This document shows positions 9,693-17,811 of a stretch of DNA of 44,537 nt, in pieces; within the stretch, counting starts at the first letter, position 1; each line of letters begins with the position of its first letter. The DNA lies in NCBI GenBank assembly GCA_948500755.1, contig CAOOYH010000012.1:1-44537 (forward strand). The letters are read 5' to 3'. A program made the position numbers and the translations under genes. The notes under the pieces were generated by a model, which was given only the letters and a program-made list of their open reading frames with translations, made no database searches and had not been told where the DNA came from. The stretch is from an uncultured Lactobacillus sp. (GTDB taxonomy: Bacteria; Bacillota; Bacilli; Lactobacillales; Lactobacillaceae).

Positions 9693-11063
9693 TTTAATTA
9701 AATCTGCCATTGCTTTTCCAGCTTCACGACCAAAAATAATTGTTTCAGCAATCGAATTACCACCAATTCGATTGTTACCGTGTAAGCCACCACTAACTTC
9801 ACCAGCAGCATATAAACCAGAAATAAAGTTTCCGTTAGTATCATAGACACGGGTATCAGGCGCCACATGAATTCCACCCATTGTGTAATGAATTGCAGGT
9901 GCAATATGAATTGCATAATATGGTGCGTGGTCTAACTCAGCCATTCCAGTAGTACGGCCAAATTTTGTATCATCATTATTTGCTACTGCTTTATTCCAAT
10001 TTTCAAGTGTTGCTTCAAGGTTGGAAACGGGCACTTTAATGTTTTCAGCTAATTCTTCAATAGTATTTCCATGAATAACTAAATTAATTGAATCATAAAA
10101 TTCAATTGCCTTAACCCTATCTCTAACCCCTTGGTCAAAGATTAAATATGCTGAATGTTCTGGAGTTTTGGTAATCGCATTTGATACGATCTTTCGGGTA
10201 TTCAATTCATTAACAAATCTTTTACCTTGATGATCAACTAAAATAGCTCCTTCACCACGTACTGCCTCACCAATTAAATAAGCATGATCTGTATCTTGTT
10301 GAACTGTAGGGTGAACTTGAACTAACTCTAATTGCTCAAGTTGTGCTCCGACTTTATTAGCTAATTTTAAACCATCTCCAGTCGCACCAGGTTGATTAGT
10401 TGTCTTATAGTTACGTAAATCTGGTCGATACTTTGCAATTAAATCTTTAGAGGCGCCAAAACCACCGGTAGCAAGTAAAACTGCTTTAGCTTTTACTTGG
10501 CGATCACTATTAACTTCTACTCCATTAATTTTCTTGTTGGCATCTTGTAATAATTTAGTCACCTTAGCATCAGTAAAAATTGGAATATTCTTTTTATCAG
10601 CAATTTTAAGTAAATTATTAACTAAAAATGCGCCAATTGGTGCCATTGAAGATGGACGGTGTGTACGCTTTTTAGACATACCGCCCGTAATTGTTAAATC
10701 ATCTACTTTAATTCCTAAATCTTCAAGCCATGCAATGGCCAAAGGTGCATGCTCGACAAAGTAATGTAGCATTTCACGGTCATTCATGTAGCCGCCACCT
10801 TTTAGTGTCTCATCATAAAATTTTTGCATACTATCGTTTACACCTAAACGAGCTTGAACAATACTTTCAGCGGCATTCATACCTGAACTAGCTCTCATAG
10901 TGTTTCCACCTAAAAAGCCATTCTTTTCTAAAATTGCAACATTCAAACCATATTGTTGTGCTTGAATAGCTGCGGCTAATCCCGTACCACCGCTTCCGAC
11001 AATAATTGCATCATATTCTGCTTTTAATTTATCTACTGTTTGTGTTGGAAATTTATATCCCAT
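9690..11063 (-). CDS. FAD-dependent fumarate reductase/flavocytochrome-c-like flavoprotein
   Basis: 457 residues, soluble. The N-terminal FAD dinucleotide fold (VGSGGTGLAAAIQA, about 22-35, then FLGGNTMRASSGMNA) is followed by the capping domain and a C-terminal FAD contact (HGNNRIGGNSIAET). HPT near residue 251 and the Arg of EAVRGEGA are at positions used for dicarboxylate binding and proton delivery in Shewanella-type fumarate reductases. There is no heme domain, no FMN-binding domain and no signal peptide, so electrons must come from a soluble donor. GAAGG stands eight bases before the ATG. Fumarase lies 14 bp upstream. Fumarate to succinate is the likely reaction; urocanate or another enoate remains possible. 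Confidence 0.88.
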   Translation of the reverse strand: MGYKFPTQTVDKLKAEYDAIIVGSGGTGLAAAIQAQQYGLNVAILEKNGFLGGNTMRASSGMNAAESIVQARLGVNDSMQKFYDETLKGGGYMNDREMLHYFVEHAPLAIAWLEDLGIKVDDLTITGGMSKKRTHRPSSMAPIGAFLVNNLLKIADKKNIPIFTDAKVTKLLQDANKKINGVEVNSDRQVKAKAVLLATGGFGASKDLIAKYRPDLRNYKTTNQPGATGDGLKLANKVGAQLEQLELVQVHPTVQQDTDHAYLIGEAVRGEGAILVDHQGKRFVNELNTRKIVSNAITKTPEHSAYLIFDQGVRDRVKAIEFYDSINLVIHGNTIEELAENIKVPVSNLEATLENWNKAVANNDDTKFGRTTGMAELDHAPYYAIHIAPAIHYTMGGIHVAPDTRVYDTNGNFISGLYAAGEVSGGLHGNNRIGGNSIAETIIFGREAGKAMADLIK

Positions 11064-11077
11064 TCTTATTCCTTCTT

Positions 11078-12484
11078 TTAATCATCAATTGGCTTAGTAT
11101 TCATTGCATTAGTCATGGTAATTGGCTTCATCCACTTATCATACTGTTCTTTAGTAACTAAGCCACTCTTTAAAGCCGCTGTACGTAAAGTCGTATTATT
11201 TTTAGCTGCAGTCTGTGCAATAGTAGCAGCTTCGTGGTAACCAATATGTGGTGAAAGTGCAGTAACCGTCATTAATGAATTTGCTACATCTTTAGCCATT
11301 CTTTCTTTATTAACAGTCATACCATGGATCATCTTATCTGCAAAAGCAGAAATAGTTCCTGATAAAACATTAGCAGACTCTAGAAAAGCGGCAATCATTA
11401 CTGGCTTAAAGACATTCATTTCAAAGTTACCTTGCGAAGCCGCCATCGTAATAGTTGTATCATTTCCAAAGACTCTCAAACATGCCATGGTAACAGCTTC
11501 TGCTTGAGTCGGATTTACTTTACCTGGCATAATTGATGAACCAGGTTCGTTTGCAGGTAAATTAAGTTCTCCTAAACCAGCTCTTGGACCAGATCCTAAG
11601 AAACGAATATCTTGAGCAATTTTGAACATATCAGCTGCCAAAGCTTTTAAAGCGCCATGCACAACATTTAAGCCTGAGTGATTTGCTAAACCAAAGAATT
11701 TATTTGTATCAACTTTAAAATTATGTCCATACTTTCTTGATAAACGCTCAGCGATATCTTCTGCCATACCAGGAGCTGCATTAAGTCCAGTGCCAACAGC
11801 AGTTCCTCCAATTGGTAATTCATAAAGTGTTTCTTCTAACTCGTTAATGTAGGATAAATCATGATTAAGAGCAGAAATATAGCCTGATAGTTCCTGACCA
11901 AAAGTCAATGGAACCGCATCTTGCAAGTGGGTTCTTCCTACTTTAACCGTTGTCCAATACTCATCTTGTTTCACTTTTAGTTCTTTAATCAAGTGTTTAA
12001 TAGAAGGTTTTAAGTCATCTAACGCTTGTGTTGCAACTAAATTCATTGCAGTTGGAAAAGTATCATTTGATGATTGTCCCATGTTCACATCATCATTAGG
12101 TAAAATATCTAAACCGGGATGATTTTTATTAGCAAGATTAGCCACCACTTCATTAACATTCATATTAGTTTGGGTACCTGATCCAGTTTGATAGACATGC
12201 AATGGAAAATATGGTTGCAATTCTTCATTGTTTAAATCAAGTAGCTGATGAATTGCTTCAATAATGGCACGTCCCTTTTCTTCTGTTTCAGTTCCTGCTT
12301 CAATATTAGCTTGAGCAGCAGCTAGCTTTATTTGAAGAAGTGCACGAATAATCCCAATTGGCATCAATGCCCCAGTATGGAAATTATCCTTACTTCTTTG
12401 TGTTTGTGGACCCCACAATGCCTTTTCAGGAATTTCTACTGGGCCTAATGTATCACTTTCAACACGATAACCTTTTTTCACCAT
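11078..12484 (-). CDS. fumC: Class II fumarate hydratase
   Basis: Interconverts malate and fumarate. It carries the family signature GSSIMPGKVNP near the C-terminal third, TGSGTQTNMNVNEV near residues 95-108 and GRTHLQDA near 180. The start is ATG 12484 (468 residues, normal for the family): CGGAGG is eight bases upstream, and the longer reading frame from 12514 would begin inside the TATAAT -10 at 12513-12518. First gene of the fumC-flavoprotein-mdh set, converting oxaloacetate through malate and fumarate to succinate, a typical NADH sink in lactobacilli. Confidence 0.95.
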   Translation of the reverse strand: MVKKGYRVESDTLGPVEIPEKALWGPQTQRSKDNFHTGALMPIGIIRALLQIKLAAAQANIEAGTETEEKGRAIIEAIHQLLDLNNEELQPYFPLHVYQTGSGTQTNMNVNEVVANLANKNHPGLDILPNDDVNMGQSSNDTFPTAMNLVATQALDDLKPSIKHLIKELKVKQDEYWTTVKVGRTHLQDAVPLTFGQELSGYISALNHDLSYINELEETLYELPIGGTAVGTGLNAAPGMAEDIAERLSRKYGHNFKVDTNKFFGLANHSGLNVVHGALKALAADMFKIAQDIRFLGSGPRAGLGELNLPANEPGSSIMPGKVNPTQAEAVTMACLRVFGNDTTITMAASQGNFEMNVFKPVMIAAFLESANVLSGTISAFADKMIHGMTVNKERMAKDVANSLMTVTALSPHIGYHEAATIAQTAAKNNTTLRTAALKSGLVTKEQYDKWMKPITMTNAMNTKPIDD

Positions 12485-12512
12485 ATTTTTGTCCTCCGTT
12501 TTCATTATCTTC

Positions 12513-12518
12513 ATTATA
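12513..12518 (-). promoter_or_regulatory. -10 element of the fumC operon
   Basis: Perfect TATAAT on the minus strand, 28 bp upstream of the chosen fumC ATG and just after the metI terminator. No convincing -35 is visible at 17 bp. Confidence 0.55.
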
Positions 12519-12544
12519 AGCTACATTTAAATGAAAAGGCATAC

Positions 12545-12571
12545 AAAAAGCGGAGAATATAATTCTTCGCT
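12545..12571 (-). terminator. Terminator of the metQNI operon
   Basis: Stem AGCG-x-AGAA with its complement (12549-12557 and 12563-12571), a 5-base loop, then five T on the minus strand. Confidence 0.85.
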
Positions 12572-12621
12572 AATATAATTGTATTAAATTATACTAAAAA
12601 TACTTTTTCAATGCTATACGC

Positions 12622-13323
12622 TTATCGTTCTTGATGATTCAACTTCTTAGCAACTAAATCTCCAACCACTTGAACAATCAATACCAATAATAAAACTAAT
12701 AAAGTTGCTACTAAGGTCACATCATTATTAAATCTATTGTATCCATATGAAATAGCTGTATTACCTAATCCGCCAGCACCAACAGCTCCTGCCATTGCAG
12801 TTAAACCAATTAAACTAATCAAAGTCACGGTTGAAACTCGAGCTAGTTCAGAGCGACTTTCTCTTAAATATACGTCAAAAATAATATCTTTGGTTGAAGC
12901 ACCTAATGCTTCTGCAGCTTCAATCTTTCCTTTATCTACACTTTCAAGTGCAACTTGAACTTGTCTAGCAAAAAATGGGAAAACACCTAAAGTTAATGGT
13001 ACTAAAGCTGCTTTCATCCCAATTTGAGTTCCAACAATTTTTTGGGTAACTGGAGCAACAAATGCTAACAAAATAATAAATGGTACAGCTCTAAAAATCG
13101 ATACGATTTTATCAACAATCCAATAAACTACCTTATTAGCTAAAATTCCTTTTGGCTTTGTTAAAACTAGTAATAAGCCAAAAATCAAGCCAAGAATTCC
13201 TCCAAAAATAGCTGACCAAAAAGTCATAAATAAGGTTTGGAAAATAGCTGTTCCCCAGCCAGCATCTCCGCCCCAACCTAGGGCTACTACATTAGGAAAG
13301 TTTTTAGTGAAAAAACTAATCAT
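12622..13323 (-). CDS. metI: Methionine ABC transporter, permease
   Basis: 233 residues with five to six membrane helices. The EAA loop that contacts the ATPase reads EAAEALGAS (about 134-142). It overlaps the end of metN by eight bases, which indicates translational coupling. Together with MetN and MetQ it imports methionine (L or D forms in relatives). The operon is controlled by the AUG-specifier T-box upstream of metQ. Confidence 0.93.
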   Translation of the reverse strand: MISFFTKNFPNVVALGWGGDAGWGTAIFQTLFMTFWSAIFGGILGLIFGLLLVLTKPKGILANKVVYWIVDKIVSIFRAVPFIILLAFVAPVTQKIVGTQIGMKAALVPLTLGVFPFFARQVQVALESVDKGKIEAAEALGASTKDIIFDVYLRESRSELARVSTVTLISLIGLTAMAGAVGAGGLGNTAISYGYNRFNNDVTLVATLLVLLLVLIVQVVGDLVAKKLNHQER

Positions 13324-14365
13324 TAGTCAGCACTCCTTTATCTAACTTCGTTACTACAACATTTTTACTCTCCAAGAATTTAATGGCTTCTTTTTGCCTT
13401 AATTCATCTAAATCCAACAAAATTGCAAGTGTTCCTATTGGTTCACCACTTAGAACTTCTACATTTCCATATAAAATACTTGCTTTTGTATTCAATGAAA
13501 CATCTAAATCAGCCACAACTGATTTAGTTACATCATTGATGCTATAAACTAATTGATACAATTCTGCGTTCTCGGCTAATTTATCAAAGTTATAAGTATT
13601 CAAAATATGTTGAGCCTGCAAAGCCCCACCTACAAATTGACGAGTAAGTTGCTTTTGAGGATGTAAGAATACCTCTCTCAACTCACCTTTTTCGATTACT
13701 TTTCCCTTTTCCATTACTGCAATTTTATTTGCTACACGTTTTACAGCATCCATTTCATGGGTAATTAAAACAACAGTTAGGCCTAATTTTTTATTTAGAT
13801 CATATAATAAATCTAAGATTTGATTAGTAGTTTTTGGATCAAGGGCACTCGTTGCCTCATCAGAAATCAAAATATCAGGATCATTGGCCAGGGCACGCGC
13901 AATAGCTACACGCTGTTGCTGACCTCCAGATAACTGAGCCGGATAAAAATCTGCCTTATCTTTTAAGCCAACTAATTCTAACAAATGAAGAGATTTTTCC
14001 TCTAATTCCTGATCAGATAAGCGACTATGCTGCAATGCAAAAGCAACATTTTCAATAACAGTTTCTTCATTCAATAGGTTGAAATTTTGAAAAATCATCC
14101 CAATTTTACGTCTTTTTTCTTGAAGTTGCTTCTTACTAATTTGCAATTTATTGTCTTTAAACAACACTGTTCCATTCACTTCTACTGAGCCGGCAGAAGG
14201 ATATTGCAGTAAGTTAATTGTTCTTACCAAAGTAGATTTACCGGCCCCTGAAAATCCAATTACACCGTAAATGTCACCCTTATTTATTTCTAAACTTACA
14301 TCGTTAACTGCTTTATTCTGTCCAAATTGAACGGTAATATTTTTCAAATCAATTTGTGCTGCCAT
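13316..14365 (-). CDS. metN: Methionine ABC transporter, ATP-binding protein
   Basis: 349 residues. Walker A GFSGAGKST (about 37-45), signature LSGGQQQRVAIARAL, Walker B ILISDEATSALD, switch His in VLITHEMD. The C-terminal 90 residues form a NIL domain (about 260-345), the methionine-sensing transinhibition domain of MetN. AGGAGGAG lies nine bases before the ATG and overlaps the metQ stop region, so translation is probably coupled. Confidence 0.95.
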   Translation of the reverse strand: MAAQIDLKNITVQFGQNKAVNDVSLEINKGDIYGVIGFSGAGKSTLVRTINLLQYPSAGSVEVNGTVLFKDNKLQISKKQLQEKRRKIGMIFQNFNLLNEETVIENVAFALQHSRLSDQELEEKSLHLLELVGLKDKADFYPAQLSGGQQQRVAIARALANDPDILISDEATSALDPKTTNQILDLLYDLNKKLGLTVVLITHEMDAVKRVANKIAVMEKGKVIEKGELREVFLHPQKQLTRQFVGGALQAQHILNTYNFDKLAENAELYQLVYSINDVTKSVVADLDVSLNTKASILYGNVEVLSGEPIGTLAILLDLDELRQKEAIKFLESKNVVVTKLDKGVLTND

Positions 14366-14381
14366 TAGACTGCTCCTCCTT

Positions 14382-15236
14382 TTACTTTAATTTCAATCCC
14401 CAAGCTGCAACTTCAGTCTTGCCATAAAGCTTGTCAGATAATTTCTTAGTTTTTTCAGTTTGATATGCCTTAACTAAATCCTTGTAAATTTTGTTATTCT
14501 TATCTTTTTTATTTGCAACAATTATGTTAATCCATTGTTCAGAATCTTTATTCAAAGGCTCAATATAAATTGTTTGCTTATCGCCTAATTTAGCAGGAAC
14601 GGCATAAGTATTATTAACAATACTTGCATCTACATCATCAATTACTCTTGCTGTTTGTTCTGCACTAACTTCCTTAATTTTTAGTCCCTTAGGATTTGAA
14701 GTAATATCAGCTACCGTTGCAAGTTTAACGCCCTTTTTCAAGTTAATTAATCCAGCATTTTTCAAGACATATAAGGCTCTTGATTCATTAGACGCATCAT
14801 TTGGCACTGCAATTGTAGCACCTTGTGGCAAATCCTTAATGCTCTTATATTTCTTTGAATACAACCTGATTGGAGCAATATAAGTATTCCCAATTGCGAC
14901 TAGCGAACCATGATTTGCCTTATTCCAGGCATTTAAAAATGTATAGTGCTGGAAAGCATTTAGATCAATATCACCATTTTGAAGTGCCTTATTTGGTTGA
15001 TTATAGTCAGTAAAATTCTTAATTTTAATTTTTATGCCATACTCTTCTTCAGCAGTTTCTGCTACACTTTTCCAAATTTCAGCGTCTTGCTTTGTTTGAC
15101 CAACTACACCCACTACTACTTCTTTTTGATTCTTGGCAGTGTTACTGGTTGGACCAAAACTAAACCATCCAGCAATTACAATTAAAACTGCCACTAGTGA
15201 CCAAATTATTCTATTTCTAATTCTCTTTTTATGCAT
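14382..15236 (-). CDS. metQ: Methionine-binding protein of the NlpA/MetQ family
   Basis: 284 residues from ATG 15236, which has GGAGG eight bases upstream; the longer reading frame from 15263 is rejected because it starts within the leader terminator. The N-terminus is positively charged (MHKKRIRNR) followed by one hydrophobic helix (about 10-27), but there is no lipobox cysteine; in fact I see no Cys in the protein. It is therefore probably held by an uncleaved membrane anchor rather than a lipid. The rest matches NlpA-family substrate-binding proteins (DIDLNAFQHYTFL; VNNTYA). First gene of metQ-metN-metI. Confidence 0.92.
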   Translation of the reverse strand: MHKKRIRNRIIWSLVAVLIVIAGWFSFGPTSNTAKNQKEVVVGVVGQTKQDAEIWKSVAETAEEEYGIKIKIKNFTDYNQPNKALQNGDIDLNAFQHYTFLNAWNKANHGSLVAIGNTYIAPIRLYSKKYKSIKDLPQGATIAVPNDASNESRALYVLKNAGLINLKKGVKLATVADITSNPKGLKIKEVSAEQTARVIDDVDASIVNNTYAVPAKLGDKQTIYIEPLNKDSEQWINIIVANKKDKNNKIYKDLVKAYQTEKTKKLSDKLYGKTEVAAWGLKLK

Positions 15237-15253
15237 TGTACTTTCCTCCAAAC

Positions 15254-15538
15254 AAAAAAGCACTCATCCATAAAAGGACGAGTGCTCGCGTTACCACCTT
15301 TAATTTGCCATTTACTCACATAAATGACCTTAGTAAGTAGCTCCTAATTTTAATTAAGAATTACCTTGCGTTTTTAACGAGCGCAACTCCGTTGATAACT
15401 TATTATTAAAATTCGTTACCACCATTTTAATTTCTAGTCCATCTTCAATCAGCTGCTTTATCTACTTCCACCACCCGTAGACTCTCTAAAAAAACATTAC
15501 CAATTTACTCAACTAGCAAAATGTTTAAGTTAATTGTT
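15254..15538 (-). ncRNA. Methionine-specific T-box leader of metQNI
   Basis: Complete T-box layout on the minus strand. The Stem I base pairs CTAGTT with GACTAG; the specifier loop has the S-turn AGTA on the 5' side and GAAG-ATG-GAC on the 3' side, so the specifier codon is ATG (15440-15442). Distal Stem I carries AGAGAG and GGTGGTGGAA. The antiterminator core GGTGGTAACGCG lies at 15287-15298, where TGGT can pair with the ACCA end of uncharged tRNA-Met. The terminator stem (arms 15259-15269 and 15276-15286) is followed by a T-run. Uncharged tRNA-Met should stop termination and switch on methionine import. This fills the 360-bp gap upstream of metQ. Confidence 0.95.
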
Positions 15539-15544
15539 AAAAAT

Positions 15545-15573
15545 ATATTATAATCTTAATCAAATTTCGTCAA
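15545..15573 (-). promoter_or_regulatory. Promoter of the metQNI T-box transcript
   Basis: TTGACG -35 (15568-15573) with TAATAT at 17 bp or the overlapping TATAAT at 15 bp (15545-15552 region). Transcription would begin near 15538, just ahead of Stem I. Confidence 0.75.
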
Positions 15574-15653
15574 GTCTTTTTTTAATTTTTTATTTTCTTA
15601 TCGAAATCATTATATTATTCTGATACATGAGGATATTTAAGAATGGAGAAAGA

Positions 15654-16292
15654 ATGATGAAAAATAATATTGTCAAAATAATAATGTGGATCCTCTTTTG
15701 GTTTTATCTAATTCCATATTATTTAATAAAAAAGTTGGTTTTTAAGAAAAACAAACATCAAGTTTTTTGGGCAAATTGTGTAACAATCGCTTTATTCGTT
15801 TTACTAAGTCTAGCTGTTAGCCCAAGCAGCACAACCACTACTTCAAGTAATGAGGACGCCTTAGCCAAAAGCAGCAGAGTAGTTCATAAAACAGTCACTA
15901 AAAAAGTTGGAACTAAAGAACTTAATAAAGAAAAAGCTAGAGCTAAGGTTCTCAAACAAGCACAAAAGAATAAACAAGCTGAATATGACAAGTTAAAGCA
16001 GCAACTTGATGACTACCAAGAAAAAGAAGAACAACAAAAACAAGAAGCTGAAGAACAACAAAGAGCTACTCAACGTCAGGAAGCAAATACTAGTAGTTCT
16101 TCTAATTCTTCTGATTCTTCTAATCAAGGTGATCTTTATACTGGTAACCAAGGAACAATTGTCGGAAACAGTAATTCAAAAATCTACCATGTACCTGGTC
16201 AAGCAGGCTACCATATGAATTCAGCTAATGCCGTTTACTTTAACAGTGAACAAGACGCAATTAATGCTGGTTATAGAAAGGCCAAAAGATAA
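15654..16292 (+). CDS. Membrane-anchored sunset-domain protein
   Basis: About 212 residues. Two N-terminal hydrophobic segments (about 8-25 and 40-57), then a Ser/Thr stretch, a Lys/Gln/Glu-rich coiled coil (about 90-140), a Ser/Asn linker and a C-terminal domain (GNSNSKIYHVPGQAGYH ... FNSEQDAINAGYRKAKR). That C-terminal module is the 'sunset' domain found near secreted nucleases of lactic acid bacteria; its function is unknown to me. The start is ATG 15654 or 15657: GGAG at 15645-15648 precedes both, whereas the upstream ATG at 15627 has no site. The stop codon overlaps the next start (TAATG), so it is coupled to the nuclease. Confidence 0.8.
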   Translation: MMKNNIVKIIMWILFWFYLIPYYLIKKLVFKKNKHQVFWANCVTIALFVLLSLAVSPSSTTTTSSNEDALAKSSRVVHKTVTKKVGTKELNKEKARAKVLKQAQKNKQAEYDKLKQQLDDYQEKEEQQKQEAEEQQRATQRQEANTSSSSNSSDSSNQGDLYTGNQGTIVGNSNSKIYHVPGQAGYHMNSANAVYFNSEQDAINAGYRKAKR

Positions 16293-17143
16293 TGAAACAT
16301 AAGAAAATTACCGAATTTTTAACAGTTACCCTTTTGTTTTCTCTCGGACTTAGTCAAACATATACTGTTCAAGCTAGTTCATCTAACGATACTAAAGTCG
16401 TTAAAAAATATAAGTATGACTATACTGATCAAAAGAAAGCAAAAAATTTAAACAAGCAGAACAAAAAAATTGAGAAGAAAATTAGCTCTTTAGATAAAAA
16501 GATAGCTGATCTTCAAAAGCAATTAAAAAACTACACTAATCCAAATGCAGTTGAATCTTTAAGTAAACAAAAATTAGCTAGTCTTGATTATACGGGGAAA
16601 ACTGTTGTTAACGTGAACAATAATAATCCAGATTTTTCAAAAGAAGATTTAGATACAAGTCGTGGTGCCTGGCAAAAATATGGCGATCTTGACTCACAAA
16701 ATCGTGTAACTGCAGCAAATGCACTTTTAAATAGTTCCTTAATGCCAGAAACAAAACGGGAGCCACTGCATGTCAATCCAACTGGCTGGCATAACAAGAA
16801 AATAAATGACCATTGGCTCTATAATCGTTCTCATTTAATTGGTTATCAACTCACAGGTCAAAATAATAATTGGAAAAACCTGATGACTGGGACTAGGCAT
16901 TTAAATGATCCAGATATGCTAATGTATGAGAATGAAGTGGCTACTTATTTAAAGGCCTCTCCATCAAATTATGTTCGTTATCGCGTTACGCCCATTTTTA
17001 GAAATAATGAGTTATTAGCTCGTGGTGTCGAAATGGAAGGTCAGTCAATTAATTCAAATGACGTTCATTTCCATGTTTATATATTTAATGTTCAAGATGG
17101 CGTAAACTTAAATTACTCAAATGGAACCAGTAAAACTTCTTAA
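16292..17143 (+). CDS. Secreted DNA/RNA non-specific endonuclease
   Basis: 283 residues. Signal peptide (charged MKHKK, hydrophobic core, probable cleavage after VQA near residue 29), a Lys-rich coiled coil (about 45-78), then a beta-beta-alpha-metal nuclease domain of the EndA/NS_2 type (about 90-275). The catalytic motif, DRGH in relatives, reads NRSH here with the general-base His kept (WLYNRSHLIGYQLTG). The metal-ligand region reads TRHLNDPDMLMYENEVATYL. It starts inside the stop codon of the sunset-domain gene. The likely role is degradation of extracellular nucleic acid, possibly held at the cell surface with its partner. Function is inferred from the family. Confidence 0.88.
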   Translation: MKHKKITEFLTVTLLFSLGLSQTYTVQASSSNDTKVVKKYKYDYTDQKKAKNLNKQNKKIEKKISSLDKKIADLQKQLKNYTNPNAVESLSKQKLASLDYTGKTVVNVNNNNPDFSKEDLDTSRGAWQKYGDLDSQNRVTAANALLNSSLMPETKREPLHVNPTGWHNKKINDHWLYNRSHLIGYQLTGQNNNWKNLMTGTRHLNDPDMLMYENEVATYLKASPSNYVRYRVTPIFRNNELLARGVEMEGQSINSNDVHFHVYIFNVQDGVNLNYSNGTSKTS

Positions 17144-17151
17144 GTTTTAAT

Positions 17152-17180
17152 AAAATAACTATATTAAAGTTATTTTTTTT
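17152..17180 (+). terminator. Terminator of the sunset/nuclease operon
   Basis: Nine-bp perfect stem AAAATAACT (17152-17160) with its complement at 17168-17176, running into a T tract of eight or so. Confidence 0.85.
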
Positions 17181-17291
17181 GATATACTTCTATTCGCTTC
17201 TCTTAATTTCCTAAGTTCAAACCTATACTTTTCTTTCATAATACCTATTCAATTAGTATTTATGCTTAATGGTTTAGGTGTATGAATATAC

Positions 17292-17328
17292 TAAATGAAG
17301 AAAGATAATATTATAAATTCTTCATTTA
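17292..17328. repeat. 11-bp inverted repeat upstream of the XRE regulator
   Basis: TAAATGAAGAA (17292-17302) and its exact complement (17318-17328) with a 15-base AT-rich spacer. No T-run follows, so it is more likely an operator than a terminator. It sits 45-80 bp before the regulator gene. The rest of the 230-bp gap shows nothing firm. Confidence 0.55.
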
Positions 17329-17372
17329 ATTACAGTTTAACTTTATTCTAAAAAGCGCAGGCAGAAATCTGT

Positions 17373-17762
17373 GTGAAAGGAATTGTGATTGAAGTGATAG
17401 ACAACTTAGGAGCTGCGATCAAAAAAAGGCGCAGGAGTTTGAGAATGACTCAAGAAGACCTTGCGGAATTCAGTAGTCTATCAGTGAATTTCATCTCTAA
17501 GATTGAAAGAACAGGTAATCAAAATATCAGTATTCAAAAATTAGATGCGATTGCAAAGGCACTACAAACATCCGTAATTACTTTAATTGATGAGTCATCC
17601 AAAACTCCTGAACCACAGGCATTTGCAAGTAAGTTAAGCAATGACCGTGTTTTTCTTGACAAGCTTACAAATGACATGAAAAAACTTCCTGTTGAACAGG
17701 AAGAAGCTTTAGCTAAAAGTTTTATTACTATAATTAATACTTTTGCTAAAGAAGATAAATAA
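17373..17762 (+). CDS. XRE-family transcriptional regulator
   Basis: Up to 129 residues. The helix-turn-helix domain covers about residues 10-68 (GAAIKKRRRSLRMTQEDLAE ... ISKIERTGNQNISIQKLDAIAKALQ), followed by a short helical tail (about 80-129) with no recognised sensor domain. The start is a GTG, but which one is unclear: 17373, 17385 (AAAGG four bases before) or 17394 are all in frame. An inverted repeat upstream may be its own operator. It ends in a strong shared terminator opposite the bile salt hydrolase gene; no regulated target is evident. Confidence 0.85.
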   Translation: MKGIVIEVIDNLGAAIKKRRRSLRMTQEDLAEFSSLSVNFISKIERTGNQNISIQKLDAIAKALQTSVITLIDESSKTPEPQAFASKLSNDRVFLDKLTNDMKKLPVEQEEALAKSFITIINTFAKEDK

Positions 17763-17800
17763 AAACTTTGCCAGATATCTTCTATCTGGCAAAGTTTTTT
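17761..17800. terminator. Bidirectional terminator between XRE gene and bile salt hydrolase
   Basis: Perfect 17-bp stem (17761-17777 with 17783-17799), five-base loop, with T-runs in both directions. Serves both convergent genes. Confidence 0.95.
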
Positions 17801-17811
17801 TATTTTATAGT

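Noticed and set aside
17296..17352. 18-codon frame MKKDNIINSS... before the XRE regulator, considered as a signalling peptide
   Set aside because: No ribosome site precedes the ATG, the frame overlaps the inverted repeat, and the regulator lacks the peptide-binding TPR domain of Rgg/PlcR types.
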